In this document: positions 49,851 through 58,961 of the stretch, one piece after another | How the letters are laid out: every line of letters starts with the position of its first letter | Position numbering within the stretch: the stretch's first letter is position 1 | Notes under the pieces: model-generated | The model's input: the letters and a program-made list of their open reading frames with translations, nothing else | Told to the model about the DNA's origin: nothing | Databases searched by the model: none | Made by a program: the position numbers and the translations under genes | Assembly (NCBI GenBank): GCA_017405765.1 | Contig: JAFQZS010000036.1 | Location: 1-64,000, forward strand | DNA length: 64,000 nt | Reading direction: 5' to 3' | Source: Clostridia bacterium | GTDB lineage: Bacteria > Bacillota > Clostridia > Oscillospirales > RGIG577

Positions 49851-52250
49851 CTATTTAAGCTCCACTATCGTAACGCCGTCCTCGCCCTCGCCGTATCTGC
49901 CGAGACGGAATGACGCTACCGTGCCTAGCGTTCTAAGATGCGTATGAACGCCGCTTCTTAAGGCTCCCGTGCCCTTGCCGTGGATTATCTGCACTTTTTT
50001 AATGCCCAAAAGCACCGCGTCGTCAATAAGCTTATCGACGTCGTACATGGCCTCCTCCACAGTCATGCCGCGTATGTCTATCTCCGTATTTACCTTTCGC
50101 GTCGCCACGTTTATATTCTTTCTTACGCCGGGCGACGCTTTTTTCTTCGCCGCGCGCCTTCCCCGCGCGTCAACGAGCTCCAGCTCGTCAAGCCCGACGG
50201 TCACGCGCATTATGCCCGCCTGAAGCACGACCTTTCCGCCCTCGGGCGGCTCGACTACCACAGCCTCGCGGTCAAGCTTGATTATACGCACCATGTCGCC
50301 GGGATTTAAGGGCACGTCAATGCCGCCCTTTTTTTCTTTGTTCTCCTCTTTTGCGTCTATATCCTTTTCGGCGGCGCGAAGCTTTCCGCGAAGTGCCGCA
50401 CGGTTCTCCATGAGCTTAATGTCGGCAAGCTCGCGCGCGTTCTTCTTCTTTAAGGCTTCAAGCTCGCCCATAACGCTGTCGGACGTCTCCCTCGCTCTGT
50501 TCAAAATGCGCGCCGCTTCGTCGCGCGCCTCGCTTAATATCCTGTTTTTATCGCGCTGCAGATTTTTCTGTGAAAGCTCGGCGCTTCTTTTAATCGCCTC
50601 CGTCTCCTTTAAAAGCTCCTGCGCCATATCGCGCTTTTGCTCCATTTCCATGCGGTTTTTTTCAAGATCGCGTATAACGTCCTCAAATTTTAAGCTCTCC
50701 TGACCTATGCGCTTTTTTGCGTTCTCGATAAGACTTTTTGAAAGCCCCAGCCGCTCCGATATGGCAAAAGCATTGCTTCGTCCCGGTATGCCTATGAGCA
50801 GCTTATACGTCGGACGAAGCGTCTCAACGTCAAATTCGCAGCTCGCGTTCTGTACGCCTTCGGCAGAAAGCGCATATATTTTTAACTCGCTGTAATGCGT
50901 TGTCGCGGCTATGTGCGCGCCCAGCCGCCGTGTGCGTTCAAGTATCTCTATTGCAAGCGCCGCTCCCTCGACGGGGTCGGTGCCTGCGCCTATCTCATCG
51001 AACAGTACCATCGTGCGCGGCGCGCATGCGTCCAAAATGGCCACGATATTTTTCATATGCGCCGAAAACGTGGAAAGCGACTGCTCTATCGACTGCTCGT
51101 CGCCTATGTCGGAAAAGATATATTCATAAACGCCGACCGCGCTGCCCTCGGCGGCGGGGATAGAAAGCCCCGACAGCGCCATGGCGCATAAAAGCCCCAG
51201 CGTCTTTAAGGCGACAGTTTTGCCGCCCGTGTTCGGGCCCGTTATAACAAGCGTATCGAAGTGTTCGCCGAGCTCTATATCTATCGGCACGACAGTTTTT
51301 GCGTCTATAAGCGGGTGACGCGCACGCTTTAAAACTATTTTCGCATCACGCGAAATGTCAGGCGTTACGGCTTTCATGTCGAGCGCCAGCTTCGCTTTTG
51401 CGAAAATGAAATCAAGGCGCACAATGTGATAATAATTATTCTCTATTTCATGACGCCTTTCGGCGACCTCGGCCGAAAGTTCATAAAGTATCCTCTCCAT
51501 CTCCTCTTTTTCCTCGGCGTAGAGCATCTTTATCCTGTTGTTCGCGTCAACGACGCTCGAGGGCTCTACGAAAAGAGTCGCTCCCGAAGCCGACATATCG
51601 TGAACAAGGCCGTGAAGCTCGCTTCTGTATTCGGCCTTGACCGGCACGACGAACCTGTCGTTTCGCACGGTGATTATCGGCTCTTGAAGCACCTTCTGAT
51701 AGCGCTGCGAATGGATTATATCCTGCAAAAGATCGCGCACCTTGGCATGAAGGCGCGCCGTCCTTCTGCGTATATCATAAAGCGCCGGACTTGCCGTATC
51801 GGCCATCTCCTCCGGCGATATCACGGCTTCGTTTATTCGCCTTTCAACGGAAGAAACGGGCGATAACTGTGAAAAATGCTTTGACAAGAGTCTCTCATCC
51901 TCAAAGCTGTCAAAATAGCCCGAAAGCTTTCTCGCCGTTGTTAAAAGCGAGGCTATTTTTAAAAGCTCTCCCATTGAAAGAGCGCTGCCCACCTCGGCGC
52001 GCTTTAAAGACGCCGTTATATCGTGCGCCGCCGCGATAGGCGGAGTGCCGCGCCTTTGTATCATTATCTTTGCCTCGTCCGTCTCGCCGAGCGCTTCTCT
52101 CACCGCGTCGGTACGATCAAACGGGAAAAGGCTTTCGGCCATGCTTTTTGCCTCGTCCGACAGGCAATGAGCCGAAAGCTTTCCCTTTATCTTATTAAAT
52201 TCCAGCGTGATAAGCGATTTCTTATAAATATCTTCGGATGTATACTTCAT
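49851..52250 (-). CDS. mutS2: Endonuclease MutS2
   Basis: 799 residues from ATG 52248-52250, five bases after GGAGG; the frame opens six codons earlier. Core domain, then ATPase with GPNTGGKTVALKTLGLLCAM-type Walker A and DEIGAGTDPVEGAALAIE Walker B. A long coiled coil (about 500-630) and a C-terminal Smr domain (IDIRGMTVEEAMYDVDKL; HGKGTGALRSGVHTHLRTL) complete it. MutS2 limits recombination and, in Bacillus, rescues collided ribosomes through Smr. It lacks the mismatch-binding domain of MutS. Confidence 0.95.
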   Translation of the reverse strand: MKYTSEDIYKKSLITLEFNKIKGKLSAHCLSDEAKSMAESLFPFDRTDAVREALGETDEAKIMIQRRGTPPIAAAHDITASLKRAEVGSALSMGELLKIASLLTTARKLSGYFDSFEDERLLSKHFSQLSPVSSVERRINEAVISPEEMADTASPALYDIRRRTARLHAKVRDLLQDIIHSQRYQKVLQEPIITVRNDRFVVPVKAEYRSELHGLVHDMSASGATLFVEPSSVVDANNRIKMLYAEEKEEMERILYELSAEVAERRHEIENNYYHIVRLDFIFAKAKLALDMKAVTPDISRDAKIVLKRARHPLIDAKTVVPIDIELGEHFDTLVITGPNTGGKTVALKTLGLLCAMALSGLSIPAAEGSAVGVYEYIFSDIGDEQSIEQSLSTFSAHMKNIVAILDACAPRTMVLFDEIGAGTDPVEGAALAIEILERTRRLGAHIAATTHYSELKIYALSAEGVQNASCEFDVETLRPTYKLLIGIPGRSNAFAISERLGLSKSLIENAKKRIGQESLKFEDVIRDLEKNRMEMEQKRDMAQELLKETEAIKRSAELSQKNLQRDKNRILSEARDEAARILNRARETSDSVMGELEALKKKNARELADIKLMENRAALRGKLRAAEKDIDAKEENKEKKGGIDVPLNPGDMVRIIKLDREAVVVEPPEGGKVVLQAGIMRVTVGLDELELVDARGRRAAKKKASPGVRKNINVATRKVNTEIDIRGMTVEEAMYDVDKLIDDAVLLGIKKVQIIHGKGTGALRSGVHTHLRTLGTVASFRLGRYGEGEDGVTIVELK

Positions 52251-52264
52251 TTTTCCTCCGCATG

Positions 52265-53002
52265 TCAAAGCGTATTGTAAAAATCGAGCGTTTTTAAATT
52301 TATGTTAAGTTGGGTCAACATAAATCCTTGCGCGGCCTTTGAAAGTATGCGTTCGGACTCCGCGTCAAGTTTAAATGAGAAGATCTTCTTCGCGTCGGAG
52401 CTTATTATGTGGTTCATCGCATCGTATACAGCGCGGTTAACGGGATACGCTCCGGCGTACTTGCCGCCGCGCGCGCATGACGAACATATTACGTTTCCCG
52501 CATTCATGTCGAAAAACATCTCGTCGGAAACGCCTCCGCATACCGCGCACTGTGAGATCTCGGGACGAAAGCCTATAACGGACATGAGCCTAAGCTCAAA
52601 AACCGCCTTTACGTGAGCTTCTTTTTCGCCTCTGCATAAAAGGTAGAGTGAATTAAGAATAAGCGACAGTATCTCTTCGCACTCGCGCCCGTCAGCCGAA
52701 GCTCGGTCGGCAAGCTCGCAGAAATACTGTGCCAGCGAAAGCCGCTCAAGCGATTCTCGTATCTCGAAAAACAGATTGTTTGTTTCGCCGCCCGCAAGAT
52801 AAAACGATCCCGCGTTTTTTCTCAGTCTTATGCGCGAATAAGATAAAAGCTGGCAAAGCGAAAGAAGCGGGCTCTTCGGCGATCGCGCTCCTTTGGCCCA
52901 TACTGATATCCTGCCCATATCGGGCGTGAGAAGTATTAAAAGCTTGTCCCTCTCTCCCTTTGGATATTCGCGTATCACAAGGCCATGCGTTTCTATATCC
53001 AT
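52265..53002 (-). CDS. recO: DNA repair protein RecO
   Basis: 245 residues from ATG 53000-53002. The OB-fold start ETHGLVIREYPKGERDKLL and the Arg/Lys-rich KGARSPKSPL are typical, as is the C-terminal zinc site CAVCGG...CSSCARG. RecO loads RecA with RecR. The open frame runs another 41 codons into era, but these codons have no family match. The start follows the era stop by one base without a clear ribosome binding site, so it is probably coupled to era. Confidence 0.9.
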   Translation of the reverse strand: MDIETHGLVIREYPKGERDKLLILLTPDMGRISVWAKGARSPKSPLLSLCQLLSYSRIRLRKNAGSFYLAGGETNNLFFEIRESLERLSLAQYFCELADRASADGRECEEILSLILNSLYLLCRGEKEAHVKAVFELRLMSVIGFRPEISQCAVCGGVSDEMFFDMNAGNVICSSCARGGKYAGAYPVNRAVYDAMNHIISSDAKKIFSFKLDAESERILSKAAQGFMLTQLNINLKTLDFYNTL

Positions 53003-53003
53003 A

Positions 53004-53903
53004 TCAATATTCGCGCGAATAGCCGAATTCACGAAGCGAGCCCGCCTTGTTGCGCCAGCCTGCGTCCACCTTAACGAAAACGTCCAAAAACACCTTGCAC
53101 TCAAACATACGCTCAAGCTCCTCACGCGCGTATGTGCCTATTTTTTTGAGCATTTTTCCGTTCTTTCCTATGATTATGCCCTTGTGCGAATCCTTCTCGC
53201 AGTATATGCACGCGCCTATCTTTATAAGGTCGCCCTGGCTCTCGTCAAAGCTCTCTATAGCGACTGCCACGCCGTGCGGTATCTCGTCGGAAAGAAGGCG
53301 CAGCATTTTTTCGCGGATTATCTCGCCCACTACGGCGCGCTCCGGCTGATCCGTCACCATGTCCTGAGGATAAAACTCCGGCCCCGGCTGCATATAGTCG
53401 CCTATTTCGCTTTCAAGCTCCGCTATCCCGTCGCCCGTGCGCGCGCTTATCGGCATTATGGCCTTAAACTCCATAAGCGGCGCATACGCCGCCATCGCCA
53501 TAAGTATAGAAGGTTTCGGCACGGTATCTATTTTATTTATAACGAGTATAACGGGGATATCTCGCCCGCTCATCTTCTCGATAAGCCTTTTTTCGTCCTC
53601 AGTGGGCGCGTTCTTCGGCTCAACGACGAGAAGGATGCATTCAACATCTGCCAGCGACTCGTGAACTATGTCCTCCATATATTCGCCGAGACGGTTCTTC
53701 GGCCTGTGAAAGCCCGGCGTATCAAGAAAGATCATCTGTGTGTCGCCTTTATTGAGTATTGCTATGATGCGGTTCCTCGTTGTCTGAGGACGCTGAGACA
53801 CTATGGCCACCTTCTGTCCCACCAGCTTGTTTATAAGCGTAGATTTGCCCACGTTGGGGCGTCCCACTATGGCTATAAAGCCCGATTTAGTTATTTCTGC
53901 CAA
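53004..53903 (-). CDS. era: GTPase Era
   Basis: 299 residues. GTPase motifs GRPNVGKSTLIN, LDTPGFHRPKNRLGEYM and NKIDT, then the KH domain with IIGKNGKMLKKIGTYARE. It binds the 3' end of 16S rRNA and helps 30S assembly. The start is TTG 53901-53903, nine bases after AAGGAG; the usual length supports it. It lies in the standard dgkA-era-recO order. Confidence 0.97.
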   Translation of the reverse strand: MAEITKSGFIAIVGRPNVGKSTLINKLVGQKVAIVSQRPQTTRNRIIAILNKGDTQMIFLDTPGFHRPKNRLGEYMEDIVHESLADVECILLVVEPKNAPTEDEKRLIEKMSGRDIPVILVINKIDTVPKPSILMAMAAYAPLMEFKAIMPISARTGDGIAELESEIGDYMQPGPEFYPQDMVTDQPERAVVGEIIREKMLRLLSDEIPHGVAVAIESFDESQGDLIKIGACIYCEKDSHKGIIIGKNGKMLKKIGTYAREELERMFECKVFLDVFVKVDAGWRNKAGSLREFGYSREY

Positions 53904-53933
53904 TTTATATTGCTCCTTTTTTTCAACGTATCG

Positions 53934-54392
53934 TCATATCTTCTTTCTGTGCAGGCCGAATCTTATGAAAAGCACGGCGAGCACCACCGACAGAATAAAG
54001 CCCACAAGCTTTACCGGGTGCGTCAGCGTATCGAAAAAGATGGTCCTTATTATCTCGGTATCGAAAAAGAATAAAAACCCGGCAATTATCGCAAATATTG
54101 CGCAGATCAATACGGCTCCCGCAGCGATATCCTTTGCGGCCTTTGCCTTGAAATTAAAGCCCTCCGAATTTATGTCGACCAACTCTTCGATCGCGGTGTT
54201 CACCATTTCGGCAAAAAACACGAGCGCGAAAAACGCGCATAATACCGCGTATTGAACGCGGGTAAAGTCATAGTAAGCGGAAAAATACAGCGTGTAAAGC
54301 GCCAAAACGAGATGTATGCGCATATTCCGCTCGTTCTCAAAACAGCGCCCAATGCCTAAAAACGCATATTTAAACGACCTTAAAAGAGACAT
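53934..54392 (-). CDS. dgkA: Diacylglycerol/undecaprenol kinase family protein
   Basis: 152 residues with three membrane segments. The family motifs ENERNMRIHLVLAL and AEMVNTAIEELVDI are present. In Gram-positive bacteria this family mainly phosphorylates undecaprenol, feeding the lipid carrier of wall synthesis. It follows ybeY by 2 bp and precedes era. A C-terminal extra helix (LVGFILSVVLAVLFI) makes it a little longer than the Bacillus protein. Confidence 0.92.
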   Translation of the reverse strand: MSLLRSFKYAFLGIGRCFENERNMRIHLVLALYTLYFSAYYDFTRVQYAVLCAFFALVFFAEMVNTAIEELVDINSEGFNFKAKAAKDIAAGAVLICAIFAIIAGFLFFFDTEIIRTIFFDTLTHPVKLVGFILSVVLAVLFIRFGLHRKKI

Positions 54393-54394
54393 TT

Positions 54395-54886
54395 CTATCT
54401 TGCAAGCCCCACTTTTTTAAGGACTGCTTCCTCCTTTTTACGCATCGTTTTACGGCTTTCCTCGTCATCCTCGTGGTCGTAGCCCACGAGATGGAGCACG
54501 GAATGAGTACATAAAAAGCCCGCCTCGCGCATGAACGAATGGCCGTATTCTTCGGCTTGGGCCCAGGCGTGTTCAAGCGATATGACGATATCGCCCAAAA
54601 AGAGAACGCCGTCCTCATCGCGCTCGCCGCCCAGATCGCACACGGGCTTTCCTTCAGAGAACTCGACCATAGGGAATGACAGCACGTCCGTGGCCGCGTC
54701 CTTTTGTCTGTATTCGCGATTTATCTCACGTATCCTTTTATCGGATACGAACGTAACGTCGATATGCGCTCCGTCGTCTATGCCTTCGGTTTTCAACGCC
54801 GTATCGACGCATAAGGCGAGCATGTCCTTTAATTCTTTCGTGACCTTAACTTTTCTTTGCCTGTTTATAAACTCCGTTTTGTTCAT
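54395..54886 (-). CDS. ybeY: Endoribonuclease YbeY (16S rRNA maturation)
   Basis: 163 residues. The zinc motif THSVLHLVGYDHEDDEE (H-x3-H-x5-H) is the family hallmark; ATDVLSFPM and LGDIVISLEHAWAQAEEYGH precede it. It matures the 16S 3' end and takes part in ribosome quality control. The start overlaps the phoH stop as ATGA. Confidence 0.96.
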   Translation of the reverse strand: MNKTEFINRQRKVKVTKELKDMLALCVDTALKTEGIDDGAHIDVTFVSDKRIREINREYRQKDAATDVLSFPMVEFSEGKPVCDLGGERDEDGVLFLGDIVISLEHAWAQAEEYGHSFMREAGFLCTHSVLHLVGYDHEDDEESRKTMRKKEEAVLKKVGLAR

Positions 54887-55890
54887 CTTTTGTCTTCCGC
54901 CGTTCTTCTCGTTATTCGGCGCGTCTCTTTTCGGCGGACGCGCCCGTCGCGTTTTTCATACGCGTTTATTATTTTCTGCACTATCGGGTTTCTCACTACG
55001 TCCTTATGCGTAAGCTCGCTTATCCCAATGCCTTCAATGTTTTTTAAGACCTTCATCGCGTCTATAAGGCCGGACTGCTTTCCGAAGGGCAGATCGACCT
55101 GCGTTATATCTCCCGTTATGACCGCCTTTGAGTTAAAGCCAAGGCGCGTCAAAAACATCTTCATCTGCTCTTTCGTAGAGTTCTGCGCCTCGTCTAAGAT
55201 TATAAAGCTGTCGTCAAGCGTACGGCCGCGCATATACGCGAGCGGCGCAATTTCTATTATGCCCTTCTCGGCGTATTTCGCATAAGTCTCAAATCCGAGC
55301 ATATCGTAAAGCGCGTCGTAGAGCGGTCTTAAATACGGGTCTATCTTCTGCTGAAGGTCTCCCGGCAGAAAGCCCAGCTTTTCGCCTGCCTCAACGGCGG
55401 GGCGCGTGAGTATTATCTTGCTTATCTCCTTGCTTCTGAGCGCCGACACAGCCATCGACACGGCGAGATATGTTTTTCCCGTTCCGGCGGGGCCTACGCC
55501 CAATACGACCGTATTCTTCCGTATGGAATCGACGTATTTTTTCTGACCTATCGTTTTCGGGCGTATGGGGCGTCCCTTTGCGCTTACTGCAATGCAGTCG
55601 TCGCCCAGGTCGGCTATCTCTGTTTCCCTGTCCTCTTCGACCATTGACATGGCGTATCGCACATTCTGCTCCGATATGGTCTGGTGCTTATCCGAAAGCT
55701 CCTTTAAAACGGCCAGCGCGCGGCGGCAATGCTCAACGCTTTTTTCGCTCCCCGTTATCTTCACCTCGGAACCTCGGCACACTATGCTCACGCCGTATTC
55801 GTTCTCCAAAAGCTTTATATTCTCGTCCAGATTTCCGAATATATTGAACATGTCCGTTTCGTTTTCAAGCAGTAAAACTTCCGTTGACAT
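54883..55890 (-). CDS. phoH: PhoH-like ATPase (YbeZ)
   Basis: 335 residues. Walker A GVGPAGTGKTYLAVSMAV, Walker B FIILDEAQNSTKEQMKMF and VITGDITQVDLP define the PhoH/YbeZ helicase-like family; an N-terminal KH-like part precedes. It acts with YbeY in RNA processing. ATG 55888-55890 follows the yqfD stop without a gap, with GGAGG inside the last yqfD codons. Confidence 0.95.
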   Translation of the reverse strand: MSTEVLLLENETDMFNIFGNLDENIKLLENEYGVSIVCRGSEVKITGSEKSVEHCRRALAVLKELSDKHQTISEQNVRYAMSMVEEDRETEIADLGDDCIAVSAKGRPIRPKTIGQKKYVDSIRKNTVVLGVGPAGTGKTYLAVSMAVSALRSKEISKIILTRPAVEAGEKLGFLPGDLQQKIDPYLRPLYDALYDMLGFETYAKYAEKGIIEIAPLAYMRGRTLDDSFIILDEAQNSTKEQMKMFLTRLGFNSKAVITGDITQVDLPFGKQSGLIDAMKVLKNIEGIGISELTHKDVVRNPIVQKIINAYEKRDGRVRRKETRRITRRTAEDKR

Positions 55891-57090
55891 CTATTCCTCC
55901 GTTGCTTTATCATGCATTATCTCTATGCTTACAGCTATCGGCATAACGCATTCATACTCGGCGTCCATTATATACGAATCCCCGGTCTTTGTAAATGTTA
56001 TATTCCTGTTTAAAACAGCAGCCTCGGGATAAAGAGAACGAAGCTCCAAAAAACATTCAAGCTCCAGTTTATCGCGCGCTTCGTCCCATAACAGCGGATA
56101 CGTTTCTTCCTCATACTCGCGTATATCGGCGGTAAGATAAGTTGCAGGAAGCTCAAAGACGCCTATTTTCATCTCTTCTTCTCTTATGATTTTATCATAC
56201 TTATCATACGGAATACTACTGTTTATAAATAAATTTATTTTTACTCCCGCGGCCTTCACGGCACGTTTTTTTAATGTCTCTCCCGTGTATATCTTTTTTA
56301 TGCCGTAAAACGGAATGCTTTTATGCATGCTTATCCACACGCGGCCGTAAACTTCGGCCTCAGAATGAAGAAATCGCGTGCCGCCCTCCTCAAGATCCAC
56401 TACTCCGCTTACTAAAAGCTGACCTTTTGTCACCGCCTCTCCTTTTTTTACGGCGGCCTCGCCCTCGTATACCTGTATGCTCTCCACTACTGCGTCAAAA
56501 TCGGATACGAGATTTCTTGCCGCGTCGTCCTTCGGCGTTTCGGGCGGCAAAGTACGCGGCTCCACCTTTACATATGCTTTCGTGCCCTTTATGTTTATTC
56601 CTATCCACGCTATATCCTCATGGCGCATAAGTATCTCGTTCTGTATGGCCGGTATATCCAAGCTGCCTATAGGCGCGCCCGAGCGCAGTCCGGCCTCGCT
56701 CAAGCTCTCCAAAAGCGCGGCCCTGTCGGTGAATTCGGCTCCTTCAAGCTCCACTCCCCATATGAGCGTTGAAAGAAAACATACAAGCGCGAAAAACAAA
56801 ACGGCGCTTATAAGAAACGCCTTGCGCTTTCTGTGTTTGAACATTATGAATCTAAGACCTGTTCTGTCTGTGATACGCACTCTGCAGGACGCCCGGCGCG
56901 CAACGCCCTGTATCCTTTTAAAATCGCCGACGCGCACGCACATGGAAAGCTTTGTTTCGTCCTCTCTTTTTACGTTCCATACATGTATGCCTTCGCTGCC
57001 GGCCAAATTTAAAAAACGCTCCGAAAAAGCGCCCTGTGCGCTTATCGTTATATAGCTTATTATCCAGCGTACTATTTTAAGAATGAACAT
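55891..57090 (-). CDS. yqfD: Sporulation protein YqfD
   Basis: 399 residues with an N-terminal domain of about 85 residues, one membrane segment (AFLISAVLFFALVCFLSTL) and a large outside part. MRHEDIAWIGINIKGTKAYVKVEP is the conserved family block. YqfD is made under sigma-E in the mother cell and is needed for spore formation in Bacillus. It directly follows yqfC. This gene marks the organism as able, or descended from ancestors able, to sporulate. Confidence 0.92.
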   Translation of the reverse strand: MFILKIVRWIISYITISAQGAFSERFLNLAGSEGIHVWNVKREDETKLSMCVRVGDFKRIQGVARRASCRVRITDRTGLRFIMFKHRKRKAFLISAVLFFALVCFLSTLIWGVELEGAEFTDRAALLESLSEAGLRSGAPIGSLDIPAIQNEILMRHEDIAWIGINIKGTKAYVKVEPRTLPPETPKDDAARNLVSDFDAVVESIQVYEGEAAVKKGEAVTKGQLLVSGVVDLEEGGTRFLHSEAEVYGRVWISMHKSIPFYGIKKIYTGETLKKRAVKAAGVKINLFINSSIPYDKYDKIIREEEMKIGVFELPATYLTADIREYEEETYPLLWDEARDKLELECFLELRSLYPEAAVLNRNITFTKTGDSYIMDAEYECVMPIAVSIEIMHDKATEE

Positions 57091-57387
57091 CTACGCCTCC
57101 AAAAACTCAACCGAACGCATACGCCCCTCAATATATATGCCGTCTGCCGACAGCGCTTTAATGATAAGACCGTCCCCTTTTATTGTTATCACTCCGCCTT
57201 TTACGGCGACTCTTACACACTCCTCGGAGTATTCGAGTATACCTTTGGTATTTTCTATCGTAAGCTCGCGGCCCCCTATGCTCTCCAGCCTGAAAACGCC
57301 CGTTACCGTATCAAGCGGTATTTCAAACGCCCGGCTTATGACCTCAAGCGCGCCGCGCCGTTCTTTTTTCTCTCTGCTGTCGGCCAC
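57091..57387 (-). CDS. yqfC: Sporulation protein YqfC (YabP/YqfC family)
   Basis: 98 residues from GTG 57385-57387, seven bases after AGGAGG; the ATG six codons earlier lies before the box. FEIPLDTVTGVFRLESIGGRE and LEYSEECVRVAVKGGVITIKG match the family. It is the first gene of the run to recO and is divergent from ylbJ across about 108 bp. In Bacillus it is transcribed by sigma-E. Confidence 0.92.
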   Translation of the reverse strand: MADSREKKERRGALEVISRAFEIPLDTVTGVFRLESIGGRELTIENTKGILEYSEECVRVAVKGGVITIKGDGLIIKALSADGIYIEGRMRSVEFLEA

Positions 57388-57495
57388 GATGGCGCCTCCT
57401 AACATTTGTTATGCTTAAATTTATGCCGATTATCATACTAAAATGAATAAGCGTCGGAATATAATTTTTAAAGAAGCCAAGAGAGGAGACGGCGC

Positions 57496-58602
57496 ATGAA
57501 AAAGTATTTAAAAAAAGTGGCGCTTTATTTTGCGATAGCGACATTTATACTTCTGTATTTTCTTTTTCCGAAAAGCGCCGGCGAAGCCGTTTCAAACGCG
57601 CTGGCACTTTGCGGCGGCATTGTGATACCGTCGCTTTTTATTTTCTTTATAATTTCCGATCTTTTTGTGAAAAGCGGTATGTGCGAAGATATGGGGCGAC
57701 TGGTCTCTCCCTTGCTTTCTCCTCTCCTAAAGCTTTCTGGCGGCGCCTGCGTTTCGTTTATCGTCTCTCTTATTTCGGGATATCCTGCCGGAGGTATTGG
57801 GGCGGTGACGCTTTATAAAAAAGGCGGCGTCGGCCGCGCCGAATGCGAACGTCTTTTGATGTTTTCAAACAACTGCGGTCCCGCATTTCTCATAACGGCT
57901 GTAGGCTCTTCAATGCTCGGCAGCGTGCGCGCCGGAGCATTTCTTTATATCGTTCATATCATATCGGCCGCGCTTATTGCCGCGCTGTCAGGGCGCATAT
58001 ATCCGTCAATGCGCGAAAAAAGCACGTCTGTTCCTCCCCGCGAAGAAAAATCGGCCCTCTTGCTCTTAAGCGACGCCATAAGCTCTTCGGCGCTCATTAT
58101 GCTCAACGTCTGCGCCTCGATAGTCGTCTTTTCAGCCGTTATAGGGCTTTTAAACGAAAGCGGCGCGGCCGATATTATTTCAGGGATACTTAAACTTTTC
58201 GACATTCCCGAAAATATCACACGGGCGTCTTTGGGATCTCTCCTTGAGCTTACTGCCGGTACGTCGATGATATGCTCTTCGGTAACCGACGCGCGACTTA
58301 TGCTCACGCTTATATCGGCGTTCACCGGCTTCGGCGGCTTCTGCGTACATATGCAGCTTCTGCCGCACGTCTATGAGGCGGGACTTCGTGCCGGGAAGTA
58401 TTTTTTGGGTAAGACGGCTCACGCCGTTATCGCTGCGGCGATAACGTATTTTACGGCGGATGATTTTCTTGAAACGGCTGTCGTTTTTTCGCCTGCTTAC
58501 GCCGAAAAAGCGGCCGCATTTGCCTTTGGCGGATCTTTGCCCCTGCTTTTATGCGCGGGCGCGGGCATATTAAGTTTTATTCTTTTTAAGAAAAGAAGCT
58601 GA
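57496..58602 (+). CDS. ylbJ: Sporulation integral membrane protein YlbJ
   Basis: 368 residues with about eight to ten membrane segments. SLFIFFIISDLFVKSGMCEDM, SLISGYPAGGIGAVTLYKKG and FSNNCGPAFLITAVGSSML are YlbJ blocks of the nucleoside-recognition (Gate) fold. In Bacillus ylbJ belongs to the sigma-E regulon and affects heat-resistant spore formation. The start ATG follows GAGAGGAGAC. It faces yqfC, and the divergent pair suggests shared sigma-E timing, though I could not assign the sigma-E boxes with confidence. Confidence 0.92.
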   Translation: MKKYLKKVALYFAIATFILLYFLFPKSAGEAVSNALALCGGIVIPSLFIFFIISDLFVKSGMCEDMGRLVSPLLSPLLKLSGGACVSFIVSLISGYPAGGIGAVTLYKKGGVGRAECERLLMFSNNCGPAFLITAVGSSMLGSVRAGAFLYIVHIISAALIAALSGRIYPSMREKSTSVPPREEKSALLLLSDAISSSALIMLNVCASIVVFSAVIGLLNESGAADIISGILKLFDIPENITRASLGSLLELTAGTSMICSSVTDARLMLTLISAFTGFGGFCVHMQLLPHVYEAGLRAGKYFLGKTAHAVIAAAITYFTADDFLETAVVFSPAYAEKAAAFAFGGSLPLLLCAGAGILSFILFKKRS

Positions 58603-58657
58603 GATCCGATTGAATACGACAAATATCAGTAATATAATAAAAGGCGAGGTGAGAACG

Positions 58658-58864
58658 ATGTTTTCAAAAGAAATAAGGCCGATGTGCCTTTACTGCTTCA
58701 ATTCGACTAAGATCTTCGACGACGGAAAGCAATGCCTTTGTCCGAAGGCCGGAGTAGTATCTGCGGATCATTCGTGCCGCAGATATAAATACGATCCCAC
58801 AAAAAGAATACCTCCCCGCCGCAAGGTCTTTTCGGGCGGAGATATCAAGATAAGCGAGATATGA
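58658..58864 (+). CDS. Small four-cysteine protein, unknown function
   Basis: 68 residues from ATG 58658, behind GAGGTGAG; the 16 upstream codons in frame are unlikely. RPMCLYCFNST has a CxxC pair, KQCLCPKAG a CxC pair and HSCRRYKYDPTKRIPP one more Cys, so a small metal-binding site is possible. It lies 55 bp after ylbJ on the same strand and is followed at once by a strong terminator, so the two are probably cotranscribed. I know similar short Cys proteins from Clostridia but no function for them. Confidence 0.75.
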   Translation: MFSKEIRPMCLYCFNSTKIFDDGKQCLCPKAGVVSADHSCRRYKYDPTKRIPPRRKVFSGGDIKISEI

Positions 58865-58895
58865 AAAAAGCGGCCGTATCCGGCCGCCTTTTTTA
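58865..58895 (+). terminator. Terminator after the ylbJ operon
   Basis: GCGGCCG / CGGCCGC stem with a TATC loop, then six T; it begins a few bases after the stop codon. Confidence 0.95.
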
Positions 58896-58942
58896 TTGAG
58901 CGGGAAATAGAGGCTGTTTATAAAAAAACTTTGCAGTGCGCT

Positions 58943-58961
58943 AAAAGACGCAAGCGTTTTC
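58943..58961 (+). repeat. 19-bp direct repeat, left copy, flanking the structured element
   Basis: AAAAGACGCAAGCGTTTTC, identical to 59859-59877 in the same orientation. Together they bracket the whole palindrome-rich region. They might be a target duplication, attachment sites, or a short host repeat. Confidence 0.85.

Noticed and set aside
52893-54074. 393-codon plus-strand open frame opposite era and dgkA
   Set aside because: The minus-strand genes have full family motifs; the opposite frame is compositionally odd (Tyr, His, Arg-rich) and only reflects codon use.
57420-57495. Sigma-E promoter before ylbJ (CATACT-like box)
   Set aside because: A CATACTAAAAT sequence is present, but I could not place a fitting -35 at the right spacing, so it is not claimed.
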